DNA from: Anaerolineae bacterium
Lineage (GTDB): Bacteria; Chloroflexota; Anaerolineae; JAFGEY01
Assembly: GCA_016929775.1 (NCBI GenBank)
Contig: JAFGIE010000065.1
Coordinates: 1 to 8,090, forward strand
Length of the DNA: 8,090 nucleotides
Direction: 5' to 3'
Of the stretch, positions 1 to 5,472 are shown in pieces; within the stretch, counting starts at the first letter, position 1, and each line of letters begins with the position of its first letter. The notes beneath the pieces were generated by a model, which worked only from the letters and a program-made list of their open reading frames with translations, was not told the origin of the DNA and did no database searches. Position numbers and translations under genes: made by a program.

Positions 1-1301
1 CCCCAGATCACGCCGCGGCTGACGATCTCTTCCCCGTAGCCGTGACCGTAGGTCTCGAAGAGCAGGCTGTCGCGCCACGCCGCGCCCCGCCCAGCGCAGA
101 CCGGCAGCAGGCTGCGCCCGTGCATGCCCGCGCCGCCGCCGGTTCCAGCGGCGTCGAGCAGGGTGGGCGCCAGGTCGACGTGGCTGACCAAGTGGCCGGA
201 GACTTGGCCTGGCGGCACGCGACCGGGATAGCGGATCGCCAAGGGGGTGCGCAAGACCTCCTCGGGCATGGAGGAGGACTTGTCGAAATGCCCGCCGTGG
301 CAGGCGATGGCGTCCCCGTGATCCGCAGCCCAGACCACCATGGTCTGCTCGGCGAGCCCGAGCTCCTCGAGCTTGTCCAGGATCAGCCCGCCCGCCGCGT
401 CGATCATGGTGATGTGCGCGTAACAGCGCGCCAGGATCCGCTGCCACGCGTCCCACGGCAGGGGGTTGGGGATCACGAGGCGGTTGTCGATCCCGAGCGG
501 GACGTTGCGCTCGCGATGGTACAAGTCGGGCTTGCCCCGCAGATCGCTGCGGAAGCTTCCATAGACCGGGATCTCTGTAGGATCATAGAGCGCCGCGTAC
601 TCGGGCGTGGGAAAGTAAGGCTGGTGCGGCCCCCAGAAATCCACGCGCAGGTGGAAGGGGCGTGCCGCGCCCGCCCGGGCCCATTCCTCCAGCTGCGCGC
701 ACGCCAGGTGGGCGAGGTAGAACGCCTCGTGCGTCTCCTTGGGGGTGACGGTCAGGCCCAGGGCGTGCTCGCCGCACCACGTGTACTCGCACCGGTACCG
801 CGCGCCCTCCTTGAGCTTGGGGAACATGCCGCGGTGGTTGTCGACGGCAAAGGCGCGCTCGACCAGGTGCTCTGCCTGCGGCAGTCCGTGGCGCGCCAGG
901 TAGGCGTGGTACTCGTCTGTGAGATACGGGTTCCCGTACCCCGCCATGGTAAAGCCCGCACAGCGATGCTCGCGGGCGGTCCCGGGCCCGGCGTGCCACT
1001 TGCCATAGTAGGCGTTGCTGTATCCCGCCTCCGCCAGCGCGTCGAGGTAGGTCTGGTGCGCGTACGGGGCGTCCGTCTCGTTGTGGTGCTGCCCGTGCGT
1101 GTGCGCATACAGCCCCGTGAGCAGCGTCCGCCGGTCGGGCCCGCACAGCGGCGTGGCGCAGTAACAGCGCTGGAACCGGATCCCGCCGCTCGCCAGGCGG
1201 TCGAAATGGGGCGTGCGGGGGCGCACGCCTCCGTCCCAACCGTGCCGGTAGTAGGCCTGGTGATCGTTGAGCAAGAATACGATGTTCGGGCGTGTGTCCA
1301 T
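1..1301 (-). CDS. Sulfatase (formylglycine type, alkaline-phosphatase superfamily), 3' end cut by window
   Basis: Predicted to hydrolyse a sulfate ester; the substrate cannot be told from sequence. The first 433 residues are visible and the C-terminus lies beyond the window. The start ATG follows a purine-rich GAGGGAGGGT ribosome site. The protein begins at once with the core strand RPNIVFLLNDHQ, so no signal peptide is seen and a cytoplasmic location is inferred. Visible family landmarks are the metal-ligand Asp13 (in NDHQ, the 'TDQQ'-like variant of the usual DDQ), the nucleophile motif PLCGPDRRTLLTG with Cys53 to become formylglycine, GKWH (Lys101, His103), GPHQPY (His226), ADHGD (Asp327, His328) and HFDK (Lys341). 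All main catalytic positions are present. Asp56 sits where the classic signature has Ser, Thr or Ala, although the minimal CxPxR maturation motif is intact. It is the last visible gene of the operon, 75 nt after the MFS gene. A phosphodiesterase or phosphonate hydrolase of the same fold is the main alternative. Confidence 0.9.
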   Translation of the reverse strand, partial: MDTRPNIVFLLNDHQAYYRHGWDGGVRPRTPHFDRLASGGIRFQRCYCATPLCGPDRRTLLTGLYAHTHGQHHNETDAPYAHQTYLDALAEAGYSNAYYGKWHAGPGTAREHRCAGFTMAGYGNPYLTDEYHAYLARHGLPQAEHLVERAFAVDNHRGMFPKLKEGARYRCEYTWCGEHALGLTVTPKETHEAFYLAHLACAQLEEWARAGAARPFHLRVDFWGPHQPYFPTPEYAALYDPTEIPVYGSFRSDLRGKPDLYHRERNVPLGIDNRLVIPNPLPWDAWQRILARCYAHITMIDAAGGLILDKLEELGLAEQTMVVWAADHGDAIACHGGHFDKSSSMPEEVLRTPLAIRYPGRVPPGQVSGHLVSHVDLAPTLLDAAGTGGGAGMHGRSLLPVCAGRGAAWRDSLLFETYGHGYGEEIVSRGVIW

Positions 1302-1313
1302 ACCCTCCCTCGT

Positions 1314-1336
1314 GACGCGGGCGTGAGCCCGGCGTC
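1314..1336 (-). other. Intercistronic hairpin between MFS and sulfatase genes
   Basis: GACGC (1314-1318) pairs with GCGTC (1332-1336), and GGGC (1319-1322) pairs with GCCC (1327-1330). This gives nine pairs with one bulged base around a 4-nt loop. It sits in the 75-nt gap, just before the sulfatase ribosome site as read on the minus strand. No T-tract follows, so it does not look like an intrinsic terminator. It may be an mRNA processing or stability element, or chance in GC-rich DNA. The rest of the gap shows nothing. Confidence 0.35.
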
Positions 1337-1376
1337 GAGCGTCCGCGCGTACGCCTCCAGCCGCAAGTGCGCCCGT

Positions 1377-2720
1377 CTACTCTTTGGCGGCGACAATGTC
1401 CGCGCGCAGGTCGCTCAGCTGCGCCTCGAGGGCGCGCATGTCGCGCGGGTAGGCCCAGAACATGGCGATCCACGCCAGGGCGCTGAGCGCGAGCGGCAGC
1501 GGCACCATAAGCAGCATCATCCGCTGCAGGTCCTCGCCCAGCCGGTTGAGCAGCCAGCCCGAGAACGCCAGGCTGCCGGCGGTCACCAGCGTCACAGACC
1601 AGCTGACCAGCGATCGCCCGGTCGCGCGCAGCTCGGGCGGCACGACGTTGGTCTGGATCGGGAGCCGGGAGCCCGTGCCCTTGAGGGCGAAGGTCAGGCC
1701 GAACAGCAGGCCAAACAGGAACAGGTACACGAACTGCTGCGCGCCCAGGATCAAAAAGCCGGCGGCGGCTGCTGCGTTGACGACCAGGGCGATCTGGCCG
1801 ATCGCGACGCGTGCAAAGCGGGGCGAGCGCTGGTCAAAGTAGTCGCTCATCCACCCAAAGCTAAAGTGGCCGATCACGGTCCCCGCCATCTGCGCCAGGA
1901 GCGCGAGCTGGACCCGGGACCCGTAGCCGAGCTGGGCCATCCAGGTGAACGCCCACGAGATCATGGCGCTGAACCCGATAAAGTCGAGGACCTCGTTGAG
2001 CAGGATCAGCCACCAACTGCGGATCTGCAGCAGCCTGGGGATCAGCCGCAGCTCGATCGTCGGGGCGGTCTCTTCTGTGACCACGTCTGAGATCTCGGGT
2101 TCGGCGGACCCGCGCGGGCGCTCGCGGATCCCGAGCAGGAGCAGCCCGGAGAGAAAGCTCAGGACGCCCATCACGATGAACCCGATCCGCCACGCCTCGG
2201 CGTTGGTCTCGGCGATCGTGCCCAGCACCAGGACCGAGATCGCGCTGCCCGCAAAGCCCGCGCCGATCATAAAGCCGATCGCCCGCCCGCGCTGCTTGCG
2301 GTCGAACAGATCGCTCAGCACTGAGAGCGCCGCCGCCTCCAGCACGGTGAGGCCGAGCCCGGCGAGAATGCTGAACGCCAGGAGCTGCGAGAAGGTGTTG
2401 GCGAACCCTTTGGCCGAGGTCCACAGCCCCCACATGCCCGTCATGATCACCAGCAGCCACTTGCGCGAGACCCGGTCGGCGATATAGCCCCAGATCGGGC
2501 CGGTCAGGCCCGCCACGACCTTGCCGAGGCTCTGGAGCACAGCCAGGCTGGCGACCGGGATGCCGAGCACGGGATAGATGTAGGGCCACAGCATCTGGGT
2601 GGTGTACCCTTCCATCGAGTCGATCAGGTACGCCACCGAGAAGGCGAACACCGTGTACCAGCGTCCCTTGGGCGGGGCTGTGCCCTTTGCTTCGACAGGC
2701 TGAGCGGCGGCGGTTTCCAT
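1377..2720 (-). CDS. Major facilitator superfamily (MFS) transporter, 12 TM
   Basis: Inner-membrane secondary transporter of 447 residues, the usual MFS length. The ATG is preceded by a strong AAAGGAGA ribosome site at good spacing. A soluble N-terminus of about 20 residues leads into 12 predicted membrane helices at roughly 21-43, 52-74, 88-105, 111-135, 147-168, 177-197, 237-257, 270-292, 304-325, 328-348, 370-392 and 403-424. A polar central loop (about 199-232) separates the two halves. The signature loop 2-3 motif A is clear as GYIADRVSRK (78-87, with Asp82 and Arg86), and a degenerate copy, GWMSDYFDQRSPR, lies at 289-301 in the second half. The C-terminal 20 residues are charged and heptad-like. 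It lies between the Fe-S protein and sulfatase genes, so the likely cargo is the saccharide or sulfated glycoside used by the locus. That is inferred from context only; export or another small-molecule cargo cannot be excluded. Confidence 0.92.
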   Translation of the reverse strand: METAAAQPVEAKGTAPPKGRWYTVFAFSVAYLIDSMEGYTTQMLWPYIYPVLGIPVASLAVLQSLGKVVAGLTGPIWGYIADRVSRKWLLVIMTGMWGLWTSAKGFANTFSQLLAFSILAGLGLTVLEAAALSVLSDLFDRKQRGRAIGFMIGAGFAGSAISVLVLGTIAETNAEAWRIGFIVMGVLSFLSGLLLLGIRERPRGSAEPEISDVVTEETAPTIELRLIPRLLQIRSWWLILLNEVLDFIGFSAMISWAFTWMAQLGYGSRVQLALLAQMAGTVIGHFSFGWMSDYFDQRSPRFARVAIGQIALVVNAAAAAGFLILGAQQFVYLFLFGLLFGLTFALKGTGSRLPIQTNVVPPELRATGRSLVSWSVTLVTAGSLAFSGWLLNRLGEDLQRMMLLMVPLPLALSALAWIAMFWAYPRDMRALEAQLSDLRADIVAAKE

Positions 2721-2755
2721 GGCGATTCTCCTTTCGGTGCAAAGCCGGGTCCGGT

Positions 2756-2774
2756 GCGCGGCGCTGCGCCGCGC
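2756..2774 (-). other. GC hairpin just after the Fe-S gene stop codon
   Basis: GCGCGGCGC (2756-2764) and GCGCCGCGC (2766-2774) are perfect inverted repeats around one base, which in practice is an 8-bp stem with a 3-nt loop. It starts one base after the stop codon of the Fe-S gene on the minus strand and ends about 36 nt before the MFS start. No T-tract follows, and the next gene has its own strong ribosome site. It may tune the relative expression of the two genes by mRNA stability or partial attenuation. Function not shown. Confidence 0.4.
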
Positions 2775-2775
2775 G

Positions 2776-3990
2776 CTATCCCTTGCCCGTGATGCGCGAT
2801 TTCAGCATCCCGTACAGGGCCTCTGCCGCGATCCGCCGCTCCAGGCTGGGCGCGTCCTTTGCCAGCGGCGGTTGTTCCTCGCGCAGCACGAGGCGCATGC
2901 TGCCTGCCGGGCACTTGGAGACGCAGACGCCGCACCCAATGCAGCGCTCGTAGGCGATCTCTAGCCCGTCGTCGCCCAAGGTGAGCGCCTGGACCGGGCA
3001 GAACGCGACGCACGTTCCGCACTCCTGGCACGTGCTGGGGTCGTGCGCGACCACAAAGCGCGAGGGCGCGGCGACGTTGGTCCCGCCCAGCAGGTGCGAC
3101 TTGATCAGCGGGCAGCAGCAGGCACAGCAGTTGCAGAGCACGCCGATCCGGTCCCGGTTGTTGTCCACCGTGTGCACCAGGCCCGCGTCTTCGCACTCGC
3201 GCAGGATCTGCATGGCCTCGTCGTAGTCAATCCGCTCGGCCCGCCCGGACGAGATCTGCAGCAGGGCGATCTTGTCAAAGTAAAAGCAGGTCCGCAGCGG
3301 GTGGTCGCACCCCTCCCCGAGGTTCCGCTTGGTGCTCCGGCAGTAGCAGTCGGCTACGGCGATCACCTCCTCTTTCTTTAGCATCTCGGAGAGGATGTCG
3401 ATCGGCAGGACGGCGCGGGTGTCCGGGATCGCTTGGTTCACGGCGATCCGCCTGGCTTGGGGAGGCGGGGCGACGGTCTCTTCGATGGCGAGGACGCGCT
3501 TGTAGGGCGTCTTGTTGGGGATCGACCGCCCGGCGTCCTCGATCATGGCGTTCATCCAGTGCGCGGAGGCGCGGCGCATCGCGTCGTCCTCGGGCCTGCG
3601 CGACTGGACCTCGGTCAGGATCAGGACCCCGAGGCGCAGGACGATCCGGCCCGAGCGCGTGCGGCGCCCCGGCAAGAGGGCCAGCAGTCGGGCGCAGGCC
3701 CTGGTGAGCCAGCCGGGCTTGTCCGGCTTGACGTAGGAGGCGAGGAACCCCTGCGGCAGCAGGCGATCGATCGCGCGGTGCAGGCGCTCGCGCGAGACGC
3801 CGGCCCTCGCCGCCCTGCGTTCCAGCGCCTCGATCGGGATCCCCTTGCCGGGGACGAGCAGGACCAGCTCGAGGTCCTCCTCGCTGAGCGCCTCCTGGAC
3901 CGCCTGCTTGAACTCGTCGCGGTTGGGCAGCCTGCCAAAGGCGCCGTCGTAGAACCGGATCAGCTTCTCGTACGGGTCTCGCTTGTCCAT
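2776..3990 (-). CDS. Cys-rich 4Fe-4S dicluster protein with N-terminal winged-helix-like region
   Basis: 404 residues and 20 cysteines. The ATG start at 3990 is chosen because AGGAGAGG precedes it, overlapping the end of the LacI gene, and the Fe-S family similarity begins there. The same frame stays open far upstream, but only as an antisense shadow. Residues about 25-90 (two or more helices, then LLPQGFLASY) look like a winged-helix domain. The middle part has Cys215 and Cys217 (DCYCR), Cys228, Cys235 and Cys266, then a dense cluster CNCCACCCP with Cys at 286, 288, 289, 291, 292 and 293. The C-terminus has two classic ferredoxin motifs, CxxCxxCxxxCP at 321-332 and 350-361, each expected to bind a [4Fe-4S] cluster. 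I recognise this layout from uncharacterised '4Fe-4S binding proteins' of anaerobes; the function is unknown to me. There is no CxxxCxxC radical-SAM motif, so it is not a sulfatase maturase. Electron transfer or redox sensing is inferred. No membrane segment is seen. Confidence 0.88.
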   Translation of the reverse strand: MDKRDPYEKLIRFYDGAFGRLPNRDEFKQAVQEALSEEDLELVLLVPGKGIPIEALERRAARAGVSRERLHRAIDRLLPQGFLASYVKPDKPGWLTRACARLLALLPGRRTRSGRIVLRLGVLILTEVQSRRPEDDAMRRASAHWMNAMIEDAGRSIPNKTPYKRVLAIEETVAPPPQARRIAVNQAIPDTRAVLPIDILSEMLKKEEVIAVADCYCRSTKRNLGEGCDHPLRTCFYFDKIALLQISSGRAERIDYDEAMQILRECEDAGLVHTVDNNRDRIGVLCNCCACCCPLIKSHLLGGTNVAAPSRFVVAHDPSTCQECGTCVAFCPVQALTLGDDGLEIAYERCIGCGVCVSKCPAGSMRLVLREEQPPLAKDAPSLERRIAAEALYGMLKSRITGKG

Positions 3991-4001
3991 ACGCCTCTCC
4001 T

Positions 4002-5033
4002 TCAGCGGAACGCGCTGTCCTCGCCTGGCGGCGCCGTAGAGCGCCGGACGACCAGCTCGGTCTCCATCATCCTGATCTGCAGCGGCAGCGCTGGCTCCTG
4101 CAGGCGGTCGATCAGCATGGCTGCCGCGATCCGGCCGATCTCGTGCGTTGGCTGTGCGATGGTGGTCAGGGGCGGGTTGCCAAACGCAGCCAGCTCGAGG
4201 TTGTCGAACCCGACCACCGACAGGTCCTGTGGCACGGCGAGGCCGATCTCGGTCGCGGCGCAGATCGCGCCGATCGCCATCAGGTCGTTGCACGCAAAGA
4301 GTGCGGTAGGGCGCGGATCGAGAGCCAGCAGTCGCCGCGCAGCCTGGTACCCGCCCTCCGGTCGAAAGTCGCCCAGGACGACGTACCGCTCCTCCACCGG
4401 CATCCGCGCCTCCGCCAACGCCGCCCGGTACCCGGCGAGCCGGTCCTCGCTCAGCGAGAGGTCGCGCGCCCCCGCGATGCAGGCGATGCGGCGGTGCCCG
4501 AGGGACACCAGGTGCGACGTCGCCGCCCGTCCACCCGCGACGTTGTCCGTCCATACGCAGTCGGTCGCCAGGTCGGGGGAAGGGCGCGCTGTCGTCACGA
4601 CCGCGATGCCCTGCCGGAGGATGCTGCGCATCTGGTCGTCCCGCGTGCGCGCGGTGAGGAAAAAGATGCCGTCGATCTGCTTCCGCAGGAGCACGTCGAT
4701 GTAGCTGCGCTCGCGCGCAGGATCGCCGTCCGTGTTGCAGATCAAAAGGCTGTAGCCCTGTGCGAGGGCAGCGTCCTCTGCGCCGCGAGCGACTTCTGCG
4801 AAGAAGGGGTTGGCGGTGCTGCGCACGACGAGGCCCAGGGTCCGTGTCTCGCCCCGCCGCAGGCCACGCGCCAGCGGGTTCGGTTCGTAGCCGAGCGCCT
4901 CGACCGCCGCCAGCACGCGCCGCTTGGCGCCATCGCTTACCGGGCGGTCGCGCGCAGAGAGCACGCGGGAGACGGTGCTCTTGGAGACCCCGGCGTGTTT
5001 GGCGACGTCCCTGATCGTCGGATGGCGTGGCAT
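4002..5033 (-). CDS. LacI-family transcriptional regulator
   Basis: 343 residues, typical of the family. The ATG follows GAGAGGG. The N-terminal helix-turn-helix is textbook: TIRDVAKHAGVSKSTVSRVL at 6-25, then the hinge helix NPLARGLRRG at 52-61, in which Leu58 is the likely minor-groove wedge at the central CG of an operator. Residues about 65-335 form the periplasmic-binding-protein-like effector domain, with family landmarks NPFFAEVARGAEDAA (75-89), DGIFFL (121-126), FACNDLMAIG (246-255) and SVVGFDN (272-278). The effector is presumably a sugar released by the locus, but its identity is not readable. Its own promoter is overlapped by a perfect palindrome 14 nt upstream of the start codon, so autorepression and repression of the whole leftward operon are likely. 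The Fe-S gene follows after 11 nt. Confidence 0.95.
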   Translation of the reverse strand: MPRHPTIRDVAKHAGVSKSTVSRVLSARDRPVSDGAKRRVLAAVEALGYEPNPLARGLRRGETRTLGLVVRSTANPFFAEVARGAEDAALAQGYSLLICNTDGDPARERSYIDVLLRKQIDGIFFLTARTRDDQMRSILRQGIAVVTTARPSPDLATDCVWTDNVAGGRAATSHLVSLGHRRIACIAGARDLSLSEDRLAGYRAALAEARMPVEERYVVLGDFRPEGGYQAARRLLALDPRPTALFACNDLMAIGAICAATEIGLAVPQDLSVVGFDNLELAAFGNPPLTTIAQPTHEIGRIAAAMLIDRLQEPALPLQIRMMETELVVRRSTAPPGEDSAFR

Positions 5034-5047
5034 TGCGTCCCTCTCGC

Positions 5048-5071
5048 GTTGGTGGGAACGTTCCCACCAAC
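5048..5071. promoter_or_regulatory. Perfect 24-bp palindromic operator, probably for the adjacent LacI regulator
   Basis: A perfect inverted repeat centred between 5059 and 5060, with core TGGGAACGTTCCCA and a central CG, which is the hallmark of LacI-family operators. It abuts the -10 box and covers the expected transcription start (about 5065), so bound repressor would block the polymerase. The core differs only at two symmetric positions from TGGGAGCGCTCCCA, the CebR/CelR cellobiose-regulator box known from Actinobacteria. No second copy was seen in the window, including at the GH3 promoter. Confidence 0.88.
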
Positions 5072-5100
5072 ATTGTAGCAGACGCGACCCGGTTCGTCAA
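5072..5100 (-). promoter_or_regulatory. Sigma70-type promoter of the lacI operon
   Basis: Read on the minus strand: -35 box TTGACG (5100-5095), a spacer of exactly 17 nt, and -10 box TACAAT (5077-5072). Each box differs from consensus by one base. The start should fall near 5065, inside the operator, giving a short leader of about 30 nt with the ribosome site of the LacI gene. Confidence 0.85.
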
Positions 5101-5146
5101 GCTGCGGTTCTCGCGGGGTAGGGCTGTTGCAGAGTCGAGGGAGGAT

Positions 5147-5281
5147 CTGTCATTGCGAGGCGCGCCCGCTCTTGGCGCGCCGTGGCAATCTCCAAGGCTG
5201 CGTAGAACACCTCGGGGATCGCTTTCAGCAGAGGGCGCTGAATGCTTCGCGATCAGTCGCTTCGCTCTTTCGCGATGACAG
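5147..5281. repeat. MITE-like dispersed palindromic repeat (about 135 bp)
   Basis: Ends CTGTCATTGCGA (5147-5158) and TCGCGATGACAG (5270-5281) are inverted repeats with one mismatch. Nested inside are GGCGCGCC copies at 5159-5166 and 5174-5181 (a 7-nt-loop hairpin), and GGCAATCTCC (5184-5193), which imperfectly opposes GGGGATCGCT (5214-5223). The 'GTCATTGCGAGG...GGCAATCTCC' wording is familiar to me from non-coding palindromic repeats scattered through many anaerobe and Chloroflexota genomes; this is recall, not a search. It fills most of the gap between the two divergent promoters and touches neither. No coding potential is seen. Confidence 0.6.
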
Positions 5282-5339
5282 GGCTGGAGCGGTGCTGTCA
5301 AGGGACTTTGCAGCCGCCCTGCCTCCCGGGCGCAGGGCC

Positions 5340-5368
5340 TTGTCAGGCGCCTGAGAGTGCCGTATAAT
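5340..5368 (+). promoter_or_regulatory. Sigma70-type promoter of the GH3 gene
   Basis: -35 box TTGTCA (5340-5345), a 17-nt spacer, and a perfect -10 box TATAAT (5363-5368). The start is expected near A5376, which gives a leader of about 97 nt before the GTG start. No copy of the lacI-type palindrome overlaps it. A 6-bp inverted repeat, CCCTGC/GCAGGG (5317-5322 and 5332-5337), lies just upstream of the -35 box; its meaning is unclear. Confidence 0.82.
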
Positions 5369-5392
5369 GCCCGGCAGGCTATGACCGGCGGC

Positions 5393-5446
5393 TGCGCCAT
5401 CCAGGCGCTTGGCGCAACCGGTAGGCAGAACCGGTGTCGCGCCTGG
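5393..5446 (+). promoter_or_regulatory. Structured 5' leader of the GH3 mRNA, possible pseudoknot
   Basis: Three perfect pairings lie in 54 nt: TGCGCC (5393-5398) with GGCGCA (5411-5416); CCAGGCGC (5401-5408) with GCGCCTGG (5439-5446); and ACCGGT (5417-5422) with ACCGGT (5430-5435) around a 7-nt loop. The first two interlock, giving an H-type pseudoknot topology, with the third hairpin stacked directly on the first stem. The region ends 14 nt before the ribosome site. It matches no riboswitch class I recognise. The repeated AACCGGT (5416-5422 and 5429-5435) could instead be protein binding sites at DNA level. Confidence 0.4.
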
Positions 5447-5460
5447 CAGGATGGTGGGCC

Positions 5461-5472
5461 GGAGGGGGATCC
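5461..5472 (+). promoter_or_regulatory. Ribosome binding site that sets the GH3 start
   Basis: GGAGG (5461-5465) lies 7 nt before GTG 5473. The in-frame GTG at 5434 has no comparable site, lies inside the structured leader, and would add 13 residues with no family resemblance. The downstream GTG is therefore preferred. Confidence 0.8.

Noticed and set aside
42..2090. A 682-residue plus-strand open frame
   Set aside because: It is antisense to the well-supported sulfatase and MFS genes. Its translation is low-complexity Arg, Gly, Val and Gln text with no family motif.
2776..3990. Fe-S protein as an anaerobic sulfatase-maturating enzyme
   Set aside because: It lacks the radical-SAM CxxxCxxC motif and barrel features. 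It shares only the C-terminal style of ferredoxin clusters.
3433..5078. Long plus-strand open frames opposite the Fe-S and lacI genes
   Set aside because: These are shadows of the minus-strand genes, without motifs or convincing starts.
5434..5472. GH3 start at GTG 5434
   Set aside because: It has no ribosome site, lies inside the structured leader and adds 13 residues with no family similarity. GTG 5473 has GGAGG at 7 nt.
5376..5472. Known riboswitch or tRNA-like element
   Set aside because: No conserved core of a riboswitch class known to me and no cloverleaf or T-loop sequence could be found.
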